DNA of 64,000 bases from contig JAOWCC010001589.1 in NCBI GenBank assembly GCA_030867875.1, positions 86,885,537-86,949,536 of the forward strand, read 5' to 3'. Positions 1 to 12,300 of this stretch are shown piece by piece. The stretch's first letter is position 1. Each line of letters begins with the position of its first letter. The stretch is from Actinernus sp. WN-2022. Its lineage: Eukaryota > Cnidaria > Anthozoa > Actiniaria > Actinernidae. The position numbers and the translations under genes were made by a program. The notes under the pieces are model-generated. The model was not told where the DNA came from. It did not search any database and saw nothing but the letters and a program-made list of their open reading frames with translations.

Positions 1-2
1 AA

Positions 3-2658
3 GTTCAACCTACTGTACAGTCCCACAGACGCATACCATTCCACATCCGTCAAAAAGTAGAACAAGAACTCGATAAACTGGAAAAAGCAGGAATCATCGA
101 GGAGCCGACCGGACCCACACCATGGGTCTCGCCTATGGTATGTTTCCCCAAGCCAAAGAATCCAGACGAAGTTCGGTGCTGCATTGACATGCACTTACCA
201 TACTTAGCAGTAAAAAGAGAAAGACATCCCACACCAACCATCGACGAGCTGATACTCGACCTCAATGGCGCTTGTCATTTTAGCAAGCTGGATCTTCGTC
301 AAGGGTATCTTCAAATTCCCCTCGCACCTGAAAGCAGATACATCACCACCTTCTTCACACACAAGGGGTTAAAACAGTACACACGACTCATCTTTGGTCT
401 AACCTCAGCAGCGGAGGTATTTCAACATGAAATCCAGAAGGTCCTACAAGGAATCCAGGGAGCAAAGAACATCAGCGACGACATTCTTGTGTTCGGTAAG
501 ACACAGACTGAACACGATGAAGCACTTAAAGCCACGTTCCAACGTCTGAGGGAGAAAGGTCTAACACTCAATCCGAGCAAGTGTGTCTATGACAAAGCAC
601 ACTTAGACTTCTACGGCTACACATTCTCAGCAGCTGGAATCTCAGCCGATCCCCACAAAGTCAAAGAAATACAAGACGTCGACGCCCCACAAAATGCTGC
701 GGAGATAAGAAGCCTGCTTGGCCTAACCAATTACGTCTCCCGGTTCATAACGGACTATGCAACAGTCACTGAACCTCTACGACAACTCACACGCCAAGAC
801 ACACCCTTCAACTGGACATCGGAATGTCAAACCTCACTGAACGAGCTGAAACCAACTCACTAGCGAAACTGTAATGGCATACTATGATCCAACCAAGCCC
901 ACCGAGCTCACTGTCGACGCAAGTCTAGTGGGACTCGGAGCCGTATTTGCGCAAAAAAGTACTGGCAGCAGTGGCGACGAAGAGATTCACATCGTAGCCT
1001 ATGCAAGCCGAGCCCTCACAGACGTAGAACAGCGCTACAGCCAAACCGAAAAGGAAGCACTCGCCATAGTTCTACCTCTATCTCTACGGTGACACCTTCA
1101 ACCTGAAAACTGACCATAAGCCACTGGAGATGATCTTCAAGAATCCCAAATCGAGACCCCCCGCAAGGATAGAGAGATGGCAACTAAGGCTTCAGCAGTA
1201 CGACTTTACAGTAACATACCGATCGGGTGAAGGCAACCCCGCTGACTACCGTTCCAGACATCCAACATCGGGCATGCCACACAAGCGCAGCACTGCAGAA
1301 GAGTATGTTAATTTTGTGGCCGGCAATGCAATCCCAAAGGCTATGACGTTGCAAGAAGTACAAGAGGCGTCGGACAAAGATCCAACACTATACATGTTCT
1401 AAAAGGCTTAATATAAAGCGGAAGATGGCAGTTACTCAAGACACCGGATTGGGTGCCAACGGATGCCACCGTTGTCGAACTGAGAGCGTATTCGAAGATT
1501 CGACAAGAACTCACAGTCACAACCTCAGACCTTGTAGTTAGAGGGACAAGATTAATAATGCCAGCAATACTACGAAACAGGGCAGTAGAAATCGCTCATG
1601 AAGGGCACCAGGCTGTGGTCAAATCGAAGGCACTAGTTCGTGAGAAGATCTGGTTCCCAGGCATAAACGCAACTGTTGAAGACAAAGTTTCAAAATGCTT
1701 CCCTTGCCAGGCAGTCGGACCACCAAAGCACCCAGAACCTCTAAAAATGACGGAAATGCCTAAGCATCCATGGCAGTCTCTCAACATGGATTTTCTTGGC
1801 CCTCTACCTACTGGAGAAATGCTATTAGTTGTGATTGATCAGCACGAAGTAGAAGTGATGAGAACCACGACTGCAGGAGCAGTCATTCCCAAACTGGATA
1901 GAATCTTTGCTACGCATGGGATTCCTAACACCATAACCACAGACAACGGTCCACCCTACAGTAGCAATGAGATTGCCAACTACATGAAGGAAAACGGAAT
2001 CAAGCACTACAAAACGACACCGCTGTGGCCGCAAGGAAATGCAGAGGCTGAAAGTTTCATGAAACCGTTGATGAAAGCGATACGCACATCCCACGCTGAA
2101 GGAAAGAACTGGAAGCGTGAGCATCACAAATTTCTTCTCAATTACAGATGCACACCGCACACAACAACAGGTGTAGCGCCAGCGGAACTACTCTACGGGA
2201 GGGTGATACGGGGACGACTACCTCAGCTAGAGCGCAGCATCGACGCTCAAGCGGTGCGCAACAAGGCACTGGCAAAAGATTCCGAAGCAAAGGACAGAAT
2301 GAAGACATATACCGACACACGGAGACACGCTCAGCCCAGCACCTTTAAAGTCGGAGACAGCGTGCTGGCAAAGCAGACAAAGGCAAATAAGCTCACCACT
2401 AGGTTCGACATCCGACCTCGATAAGTCACGGAAGTAAAAGGAGGCATGACTACTGCCAACCGGGACGGTCACTCGATCACGAGGAATAGCTCATTCTTCA
2501 AGAAGGTACGAAACAATGCTGAGAGCGATGAAGATGACTCGGACGACAACATGCCCCCACAAGAAGATGAACAGCATGAGGTGATAGGGCCTAATTTGCT
2601 GGATCGGCCCCGGCGTCCTCGAAGACCCCCAGTTCATTTGCAAGCCTATGAAACATGA
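3..2658 (+). pseudogene. Broken gypsy pol: reverse transcriptase, RNase H, integrase
   Basis: The reverse transcriptase frame is open from base 3 to 863. It carries the palm motif LDLRQGYLQI and the catalytic box as ISDDIL (first position of the usual YxDD changed, as in several invertebrate gypsy elements). The frame changes near 863-874, where RNase H begins (VDASLVGLGAVFAQ, then YASRALTDVEQRYSQTEKEA), and again near 1092-1130, continuing to the HPTSGMP region. Integrase runs 1453-2424 in another frame, with an HHCC-type zinc segment (H50-H54 and CFPCQAV), the core DNGPPYSS and a later glutamate. A TAA at 2422-2424 interrupts the C-terminal tail, which resumes in the same frame to 2658. At least three frame changes plus one stop mark it as dead. 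Confidence 0.88.
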
Positions 2659-2759
2659 ACTTGCTTCGCACACACGAAACTTTTAGGATCTAAATTTTGT
2701 TAGTCCTATATCTATACGAGTTATCACATAGTTATTTCACTTTCCAAAGGGGGAAGAGA

Positions 2760-2924
2760 TGTAGTGTATCTACCCCACCGCCATCAGGACGTTTTGGTTA
2801 TCACGTATTATGAATTAAGAAAGTACCCTCTAGAGGAGTTCACAAACAGAGAGAGTTTAGCGAGAGCAGCGAAATGTAAACAGAGTTGTGTTACTTTAAA
2901 TAAAGGTTTTGAGGACAGAATACA
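2760..2924 (+). repeat. 3' LTR of the gypsy element
   Basis: A roughly 165-bp segment starts with TG (TGTAGTGTATC) directly after the purine tract and ends with CA (GGACAGAATACA). AATAAA at 2899-2904 is a plausible polyadenylation signal close to the right end. The boundary is inferred from TG...CA and the purine tract only, because the 5' LTR is outside the window. Confidence 0.65.
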
Positions 2925-2964
2925 TATGAATTAAAAAAAACAATAATATTAAAAGATGGGGGGG

Positions 2965-3230
2965 GAGCCGGGGTGGCGCAGTGGTTAAGCGCTTCGCCTC
3001 TCACCTCTGTGGCCCAGGTTCGATCCCCGAACGCGGCGCCATATGCGAGTTCAGTTTGTTGGAACTCGCCCTTGCTCCCTCCACAAAAACCGACACGCTA
3101 AATTCCAATTCGATCTGTGGATTAGCCGGGTGCACCAGTAAAAGCGAGGCGATCATCGGCCGGTGACCTATTCAAGGAAATGGTATGCTTGCGAAAAGGT
3201 ATGCATGCGGTCACCCTGTGTTGTCGTCTA
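2965..3230 (+). mobile_element. tRNA-derived SINE
   Basis: The head has an RNA polymerase III A box (GGCGCAGTGGTTAAGC) and a B box (GGTTCGATCCCC) at tRNA-like spacing. The body contains CTCCCTCCACAAAAACC, which recurs in the SINE tail near 16860. The acceptor-stem halves do not pair as in a functional tRNA, so this is a SINE head. A G-run precedes it and it sits about 40 bp from the gypsy LTR. Confidence 0.8.
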
Positions 3231-4260
3231 GATTAGTGTTATGTAGTTATGATATGAAATCATGTTTGCCGCAGATTAGTGTTAGCCTAGGACATTGTTC
3301 CTTTCTTAGACCACTTGAGACACAATTTAAAAATCAATAAAAAGAAAAACCTTGCCACCATGTACATGCATCAGTTGGACCTAGCCTGAATCTACTACCA
3401 TGCCTGGTAATTACAAAATAATCCTTAACTTGTTCCGACTAGATTACCCTATGTAAAAGAAAAAAATACATTGCATAGCAGCCGATGTTTACCATTTATC
3501 TACAATTCCTGCTCTCACAAAGGCCAAATGTTAACTGCTACTTACAGCAGTGTTTATCTTGCCAACCGACCTAGACTAGTATTTACAGGAACTTGTAGTC
3601 ATCCATTATGTTTACATATTTAATATACCGTAGTTTACCACTTATAAGCTGCACCTCAACTTTAACAACTGCAACTCAAATTTGAAGTCTGAAAATGTTT
3701 CGAAAGTCTCACTTTAATATAAGCCGCACCATGTTTTAGCTATTTCTCCACAGGTAGCCCAGCGAATTTCAGCACACGTTTTCCTTAAAATCCTACCCTA
3801 TATGGGGTAGAATTTGTTTGCGATAACTTACCTTTCCTACGAGACCATACAGAAGCATACCTGCCAACCCCCGGAGTTCTAAAATCTGGAGAATGTTGGT
3901 TGAGGCTTTGTTATGACGTAATGTTTTCCGAATGTTTCCGAAGATACCCCGATTGTGTTCCGAAGACTCTCCGAAAGCTCTCGGAATTTTTATTTTTAAC
4001 CCTCTAGCCTGAAAAATGGCGAACTCAATCCATAAATTGGCTAAAAACCGGGAGATGAGGTCCAAAATCTGGAATCTCCCGCATAAACCGGGAGAGTTGG
4101 CAGATATGCAGAAGTCTTTTTACCAAACACGACCGGAGGTGTAAAACACAAGCAATGCTTGAGAAATCACGAGCTACAAGCGAGTGAATTCCCGAGCATT
4201 TTGAGTGTTCTACGACTTTATGAGTCTTTTGATGGGCGCACTTCAAAGTGTGACTTTTCT
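3231..4260. other. Gene-free stretch, no clear feature
   Basis: AT-rich sequence without a supportable gene. A segment near 3630-3730 (TAAGCTGCACC, later TAAGCCGCACC) looks like a diverged internal repeat. Nothing further could be identified. Confidence 0.5.
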
Positions 4261-4261
4261 A

Positions 4262-4669
4262 AAAAAAAAAATTTTATCGTACTATTCCACTCTGGAACGC
4301 ACTATCCTCCCAAGCCAGGACATCAACAAACTCATCAAACTTTAGACGCTACTGGGACCTGTTTCATCGTAATTTTGATAGTTCAAATCTTATACTTGGG
4401 TCACTAGTTGCCGCTGTCCCTCATGTAGAGAGACCAATATCTCTTTTCTATAATTTTCTAAACAATTTTTTTTGTAGTCGTTTCTTGATCTAATTCTTAT
4501 GTTACATTTTGTTTCTTGCTTTCATTTAGTCTTATCTGGAGGACTTATATTATAGGTGTTTATCACCTGTTTAGCCCCTCATTGACAGTAGTTCTTGTTT
4601 GTTATATTGTTATTTTCCCTTGTATATATGTCTACTGTCAGAAGCTTAATAAATAAATAAATAAATAAA
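4262..4669 (+). mobile_element. Non-LTR retrotransposon (LINE) 3' end
   Basis: A short coding remnant reads TIPLWNALSSQ and later NFRRYWD, matching the final conserved residues after the reverse transcriptase of CR1/L2-like LINEs. A non-coding tail follows and ends in (AATA)n at about 4650-4669, a typical LINE 3' tail. It is 5'-truncated, which is usual for these elements. Confidence 0.65.
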
Positions 4670-4750
4670 ATATTCAACCGTCAGTGGAACAACTGTAAAG
4701 GTGCTTTGGCCCAAAGTATTTCAAATCACTCAATTTTATTTTTCTCTGCC

Positions 4751-4901
4751 GTCAACCATAACTACGACGGTCACCGAATATTTATGAGCGAGGCCGTGGG
4801 AAGTATTCAACATCGCGGATGCCCATGTGAAGCTCTCCGAACCTGTAGTTTCCACAACCATTGCTCGTAAATATTTGGTGGCCGTCGTAGTTGTGATTGA
4901 C
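4751..4901. repeat. Short inverted repeat (foldback)
   Basis: Arms of about 35 bp (starting GTCAACCATAACTACGACGG at 4751) recur in inverted orientation ending at 4901. The spacer is about 75 bp. No target duplication was recognised. It is probably a miniature DNA transposon. Confidence 0.55.
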
Positions 4902-5046
4902 AGCAGCGTAAAAACGCACAACGTTTTTGGTCTTTGAGTTGTCAGTCCGCGTACAAGTATTGAAAATCGCTGTAATCTCCGATCCTTCATGACGTTCACA
5001 AATCGTACACGGTATTCTTCGTTTGCAATTCATCTCCAGCTAGGCC

Positions 5047-5153
5047 CGGTTCCTGAAAGCCCAATTGGCGCTAATCCAGAGTTATTACCATGACAACTAA
5101 TGTTTTGTTGAGAGTTAATCCAGGATTAGCGCTAATCGGGCTTTCAGGAACCG
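5047..5153. repeat. Palindromic foldback element
   Basis: A 107-bp palindrome with arms starting CGGTTCCTGAAAGCCC and running to GCGCTAATCC, nearly identical in both orientations around a loop of about 40 bp. It is consistent with a miniature foldback transposon. I see no clear flanking duplication. Confidence 0.6.
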
Positions 5154-5297
5154 TGTCAAGAGATTCAAATAACGTTTGTAAACTTCCACGAACATGGCAG
5201 CGATGACGTCACGAGCAACGAAGTTGTTATTGGCCTTTTGCAGGAAACAGTCACGTGCTGATATATCACTTCAATAACGAATGAATAGGCCTTACGC

Positions 5298-5800
5298 ATG
5301 ACACCTACACAACCAGAACGTTCTTTTGTTAGGAGAGGAAATGTTGTGTCAAAGTAAGGCTTGGTGGTGATCACAAAGCATGACATCCTCGTACAGAAGC
5401 CTATTATGCTCGTGATCCTAAAGCAATGACACCTACACAACCAGAACGTTCTTTTGTTAGGAGAGGAAATGTTGTGTCAAAGTAAGGCTTGGTGGTGATC
5501 ACAAAGCATGACATCCTCATACATAAGCCTATTATGCTCGTGATCCTAAAGCATGACACCTACACAACCAGAACGTTCTTTTGTTAGGAGAGGAAATGTT
5601 GTGTCAAAGTAAGGCTTGGTGGTGATCACAAAGCATGACATCCTCATACATAAGCCTATTATGCTCGTGATCCTAAAGCATGACACCTACACAACCAGAA
5701 CGTTCTTTTGTTAGGAGAGGAAATGTTGTGTCAAAGTAAGGCTTGGTGGTGATCACAAAGCATGACATCCTCATACATAAGCCTATTATGCTCGTGATCC
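5298..5800. repeat. Tandem array, 4 copies of 127-128 bp
   Basis: Four head-to-tail copies start at 5298, 5426, 5553 and 5680, each beginning ATGACACCTACACAACCAGA. They are almost identical, so the amplification is recent. Open frames inside the array are by-products of the repeat. Confidence 0.95.
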
Positions 5801-6086
5801 CAAGGGAAAGGCTACACTAGACGGCAAATAAACTTCAAGAGGCTGTTTTAGAAAGATCGACAATCGAATGGAGGTGGAAAATAGCATTTACAAACAGGTT
5901 TTGCTAATAACACTACCAATCTCGTACAAGTGACCCCATTGCATGGCGACTGCGTTCAATTGTACCAACAAACGTGGCTGCTACGCTTTTGATATTTTAT
6001 TTAATGATTGCATATATATTTTCTCTTCCCTCAAGACCAAATATATACTCTGGATTCCTAGTAAGGCTCAATGGGTGAACCATATA

Positions 6087-6092
6087 TTTATT
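6087..6092 (-). terminator. Candidate VPS54 polyadenylation signal
   Basis: AATAAA on the minus strand, 257 bp past the VPS54 stop codon. A second AATAAA lies at 5996-6001. Position and motif are the only evidence. The rest of 5802-6348 shows nothing else and is taken as 3' untranslated or flanking sequence. Confidence 0.35.
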
Positions 6093-6348
6093 GTTGTTAC
6101 ACTAATGTGTTCTGCGGCTGTACTCCTGTCGTCACTCCATATAGTGTCGCTATGGGTGGGGCATATATTACATCTGTACAGCTGTCCATATCCATATCGG
6201 AACTCAGTACTTCGCATTGTGCTGTCTGCAGTCTCTGGGCAATTCCCAAGGGCCCATATAAACGGGTCCTATATTCCTCCTTCTGTCTGTAACCTGCATT
6301 AAATTGGCCTTCAGTTCATAATTCTATGAGTGCATATTTAATCGGGTA

Positions 6349-9300
6349 CTATCTTTGTACAGTTGTTCTGCGCCCAACACTAGGAGAGCCCTTGGAACTC
6401 CGTAGCTCTCCTACAGTCTTCCACACTTCTTCTAGTCCTTTTCCAATGTCAGCCAAGCCTTCCAGGGATCGCAGATTTTCTTTGAAGAATGCCAAATCTG
6501 ACGTCACGAGTCTGTCATGTGAATACAAGTACACGTCATTGATTATGGCTAACGTACTCTTCTTATACAGGCAAAGTGCCTCTAACCCCAAATTCTATAT
6601 CATAAATATCGATTCGAAATAAAGTGAATAGTTGACATCGATCCAGGCATAATTTATTACCTTTTATAAACATCCATGTTATATCTGTAATTTGTATCGG
6701 TGATTTCACCAAATAGCTTGTGTAAAATTCTTAAGGAGAAAGGCCTGACTTGATGTCACATTCATTAGCATTTTGGAAAATTTAAACCTTTAACTCAAAC
6801 ACTCAAATCAAGAAATATTCAATCTACTATATTAATGATACAGAATCTGGGGTTAGAGGCACTATCAGGAGTTCTTTCGAGAAATAGTAAAGAAAATGAA
6901 GCGTCGAATGAGAAAAAACGAGAGTAAACACCAGCTTTGATTTTGGGTTCCCTGTAGTGGGCGGGTTCCAGTCCCTATCACCATGACCGCGCGACACAGG
7001 TAACCCAAATCAATCTTGTCCGGTAAATGTCCGCTCATTTTGTTTCTTAATGTGTGGAAACGCCCACAAAGAAAAGGGATGTAACCGTTCGAAATGAGTC
7101 AACATTCGATTGTTGGCTGTTAATAGGCCATTTAGACGATGTTGCGCACGCATCAGTAGAACAATAGACGCGAGCTGGTAAGACTCGTTCTGGTTCAACA
7201 GCCTTGTTATTATTTAAAACAGCTAGCCATTGTTCTAGCGCGCAACATCGTCAAAATGGCCTGTAGGCTACAGACACTTTGTCAGTCAGATTTGCTTTGA
7301 TTCTATCCATTCCACATGTGCGCGAGGGTTGTCAGTTCATATGAAAATCGCTGAAAATAACTTTGTCTACTCCGGATTCCAAATATAAAGCCTCTCACCG
7401 TGATACAGCCCCTTCAAAGAATTCCCCAGCATATATTGCAAAACACGTGTCTATATCGAGCGAAGAGCGCATTCGTATGTTCTACTCACCCATGCTGGGG
7501 ACCACCGTTGTTTTGCACTCCAAGTTTCTCCAGTTTCTCTGCTAGACAGTTTTTAAAAATTCTCTTGATATCTTTAAATAATACCTACAGAACAATACAT
7601 ACAATTAAAGCTCGAAACTTCCTATGATGAAAGCACCAAGACTAGGTACTTATTGACTGAGTGGGAGGTCATGACGTACGGACAGAGCGCACCGTACAAA
7701 ATGACCTCCATCCAAATATTTTCCCGTTCGGCCGTAGCCTGAATTTCAGCCGTCTCCTCTGGTTCGTTCCTCCCGAGAGAGACGGAACCAGAGGAGACGG
7801 CTGAAATTCAGGCTAGTTCGGCCGTCCCTCTCAGTCAATACGTTTTTTTATCATAAGATCATTTAGTTAGTTTAGGAGCCCATAACCAGAAGCGTACATA
7901 TTTCCTATATAGTTGTCACAGCGTTTTTACAAGTTGGGCTATTTTTAGATTATTTTCCCCGCCAATTTGGTGGGTTGCACCGTGGCGGAACAACGGACGC
8001 CTCATTAGCTACTTTGTTATACCAAACACCCTATTAGGAATATTTGCAACTCAAAAATAGCGGGAAACCGTTCTAAAAATAACCTAACTTGTGAACACGC
8101 TGTGACATAGGCCTAGTATGCGGGATGGACGCTGTGACATAGGCCTAGTATGTGGGATGGACGCTGTGACATAGGCCTAGTATGTGGGATGGACGCTGTG
8201 ACATAGGCCTAGTATGCGGGATGGACGCTGTGACATAGGCCTAGTATGTGGGATGGACGCTGTGACATAGGCCTAGTATGTGGGATGGACGCTGTGACAT
8301 AGGCCTAGTATGTGGGATGGACGCTGTGACATAGGCCTAGTATGCGGGATGGACGCTGTGACATTGGCCTAGTATGTGGGATGGACGCTGTGACATAGGC
8401 CTAGTATGTGGGATGGACGCTGTGACATAGGCCTAGTATGTGGGATGGACGCTGTGACATAGGCCTAGTATGCGGGATGGACGCTGTGACACAGGCCTAG
8501 TATGTGGGATGGACGCTGTGACATAGGCCTAGTATGTGGGATGGACGCTGTGACATAGGCCTAGTATGCGGGATGGACGCTGTGACATAGGCCTAGTATG
8601 TGGGATGGACGCTGTGACATAGGCCTAGTATGTGGGATGGACGCTGTGACATAGGCCTAGTATGCGGGATGGACGCTGTGACATAGGCCTAGTATGTGGG
8701 ATGGACGCTGTGACATAGGCCTAGTATGCGGGATGGACGCTGTGACATAGGCCTAGTATGTGGGATGGACGCTGTGACACAGGCCTAGTATGTGGGATGG
8801 ACGCTGTGACATAGGCCTAGTATGTGGGATGGACGCTGTGACATAGGCCTAGTATGCGGGATGGACGCTGTGACATAGGCCTAGTATGTGGGATGGACGC
8901 TGTGACATAGGCCTAGTATGTGGGATGGACGCTGTGACATAGGCCTAGTATGCGGGATGGACGCTGTGACATAGGCCTAGTATGTGGGATGGACGCTGTG
9001 ACATAGGCCTAGTATGCGGGATGGACGCTGTGACATAGGCCTAGTATGTGGGATGGACGCTGTGACACAGGCCTAGTATGTGGGATGGACGCTCCTAGTT
9101 ATGGGCTCCTGGTTTTAATAAAGGCAAAACAACCCGGCCCATTCACGTCAGACACAAACGGCCCCTATCACGTGACTTTTGTAAATGGTTCTGACAGGAA
9201 AGAGCGCGCGGGGCCGTATGGGTAATATGATTAGCACCTTATTCACACGGCGGCCATGTTTAATCCCAGGAGTATAAAAACCTTTGTTTTGCACGCGTGA

Positions 9301-12300
9301 ACTCGTTCTGAAATGCAAGTTCTCTTTGCACGATGCAGTCAAAATAGATGCGAGATAAGTAAAACAAGCGACGCACAAGGAAGAAGAGTGAAAGTAAAGT
9401 TTGCTTTGTAGTACCTCTATCTGCTGTATCGAGACTATAGCCGAGAGTGACTCATGTAGTTTGATCATTTGCTTCACAATGTTCCTCATGGCTTGGGAGG
9501 GCATGGGGGGTCGCACTTCCCACTGCGAGTCAAAATAAGTACAACAATAAACAAACACAAAACATAGACAGAAAGAAAATGGAAACACAGTCGCACACTA
9601 GTTAGCATACGAACCCTTGACAGATGACTGTTGAATACTTCCTCCATCAGACTGACGATCTTGCCTGACAGTTCCTGCCGGTGATTATTGTAGTCCTGAA
9701 GAACACAATCAACATGACAATAGGGGATACATAACCTGGGGGCGACAAGAAGTAACAAATCAAGGGGTGCAATAGTGCTACAGCAGTTCTACTGCAAGGT
9801 GACACAACACATTCAACCCTCCACCCCAATCATTCCTACACACATCACCACCACTTTTCCCTCTGAAGCCTTTTCTTCCCATCTGCAGTGCAGCCCGGTG
9901 TTTCTTGTGGGTTTTGGCAAACAGGTAGGTGCACTAGGCATAATGCTGAAAACCCAACACATTGCATTCTACATATTCATGGCATTCTATACTTGTCTTG
10001 CTAACCTTGAGAATCTGGTCGAACTGTGAAAGTAGAACATACTGTCGTGGAGGCAAGCGATCCTCGAAGTGTGTCTTGAATACAGGTATGTGAAGAGTGA
10101 TGACCTCGAGACACCTTGAGGCAAGGGCTGTACAACAGAGAAATGGGATACATCAGCTGCCTATACACAAAACATGTTACAAAAATAATGCACATTTGTA
10201 ATGAGCTGTGGCGCAGTGCGTAAGCTGGAAAGACGAAGAGAGTTATAACGAAGGTACTGGACGCGGCGTCATAATAATAATGCACATTTGTACTGAGCTG
10301 TGGCACAGCGCGTAAGCTGGAAAGATGAAGAGAGTTATAACGAAGGTACTGGACGCGGCGTCATAATAATAATGCACATTTGTACTGAGCTGTGGCGCAG
10401 CGCGTAAGCTGGAAAGACGAAGAGAGTTATAACGAAGGTACTGGACGCGGCGTCATAATAATATTGCACATTTGTACTGAGCTGTGGCACAGCGCGTAAG
10501 CTGGAAAGATGAAGAGAGTTATAACGAAGGTACTGGACGCGGCGTCATAATAATAATGCACATTTGTACTGAGCTGTGGCGCAGCGCGTAAGCTGGAAAG
10601 ACGAAGAGAGTTATAACGAAGGTACTGGACGCGGCGTCATAATAATATTGCACATTTGTACTGAGCTGTGGCGCAGCGCGTAAGCTGGAAAGACGAAGAG
10701 AGTTATAACGAAGGTACTGGACGCGGCGTCATAATAATAATGCACATTTGTACTGAGCTGTGGCGCAGCGCGTAAGCTGGAAAGACGAAGAGAGTTATAA
10801 CGAAGGTACTGGACGCGGCGTCATATGCGAGTTGAGTAAAATTTAGTGTTGTAAACATTAAACGTAATGAAAAGCGTGTGTGGAGAATGCTAGGATCATT
10901 AGCAGGATCTGCTAGAGGCCTAATAAGCCTTATTATTATACGACTATGACGTAATGTTACCATATTAGGTCACAAAAAGGACTAATATGCCATGTGTGTT
11001 GTAAATATTGAATGTAGTAAGAAGTGTGTGGAGAATGCTCAGATCATTAGCAGGATCTGCTAGAAGCCTAATAAGCATCAAGATCCGAGGGTAAACAAAA
11101 TATTTAATTTAATGTTTTATTATTTGTAGAGTCTAGCGGCAGCTTTAGTAACCATTGGATTGTTATTTTTAAATTAAAAATGTAAAAACCCATTTGGGAT
11201 TTGTCTTGTTACCGTAACTGTACCCAAGCCAGGTACGATAACTATTCACACATACGTACCTAGATGCTTGACAGTGATGGTCTTGAGGCCCACGAGTTGC
11301 AGAGCTCCAGCACCAAGAACGAGTTGACAAGTACGAGAGTTGAATAGCTATCGAGGTAACCATATCGGCAAACTTAACACTTTGGTACCAGATATCGAAT
11401 ATATATTGTTATGACTTATCAAGGCGGTAGTCAAACGCCCTTCTCCGCACGCAAACACCTTACCTTGAGTATTTCGAAGAGTTTATTCATGATGTCTGTT
11501 ACGAGCATCGGTGTATCGTCAACACACTGACAGTATTCCACCACCATCTTCAGCAGTAACAACACCGTCCTGCACAGAGAAACACATGCAACAACAGTAA
11601 GATTCTTACTATCTTACTATGGGGATGCAGGTTGGCGCAGTAGTAACACACTCGCCTCTCACCGCTGCGGTCCCGGGTTCGCGGATTCCCGGCTCGGGCA
11701 CCGTATGTGAGTTAGGCCTTATCTGCACCCCCCCCCCCCCCCCCCCCCCCCCCTCCTCCGTTAAAATCAACCGTGAGTTGAGTGTAGTGTGCCCAAAACA
11801 GTTAATGTAGTGGAGAGTGTGTGAGGAGTAAAAGCAGGCCCCACCAGCTGTAAGCTGTAAGCTGTAATACTCAGCCTGCTATAACAAATAAAAGATGATT
11901 TTATAGGTTTCTTGTGTTCTTTAAAGATCCTGGCTACTATTTATTGTGGTGAGAATTGTGTTTTTGTGAGATGGGAGATCCATGGAGAAACAAATCGATA
12001 GTCGTAAATAACCAGGTTTCGTTTTTAACAATTTTCTACGAATTATTCTCACGAAGGAGTGTACTTTACCCCACAACCGCGAATCTCTTTCCATTGACGA
12101 TGATATGAGCAGCAGGTCTGTGCTCTTGAACAGCAGAAACAGCTGTGCAGATGGAAAAAAGCATAAACATTATCATTTGTATTTACGCTATTCGTAAACA
12201 GTCCCAACTCTATTGTTCACGAGTTCTGTTAACTTACCTATTGCAAAGGTCGGCTCCTTCCCACGAGGTTTGACTCCTGAAAAGTACAAAACACAATAGT

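Larger units (their letters stand above)
1..2924 (+). mobile_element. Ty3/gypsy LTR retrotransposon, 3' part, decayed
   Basis: The window opens inside the pol region of an LTR retrotransposon and runs through its 3' LTR. The order is reverse transcriptase, RNase H, then integrase, which is the Ty3/gypsy order. A purine-rich tract (about 2744-2759, AAGGGGGAAGAGA) lies just before the LTR and fits a plus-strand primer site. The 5' LTR, gag and protease would lie left of the window. Several frame changes and a nonsense codon show this copy cannot make an intact Pol. It ends about 40 bp before a SINE and 3.4 kb downstream of the VPS54 stop codon. Confidence 0.9.

Noticed and set aside
2965..3035. 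Possible tRNA genes (also at 16990, 39331, 45990)
   Set aside because: A and B boxes are present but acceptor stems do not pair and each runs into a SINE body shared with other copies.
8097..9093. CRISPR-like array (also 17388-18180 and 18912-19533)
   Set aside because: The repeats are directly joined with no unique spacers, and the genome is eukaryotic. They are minisatellites.
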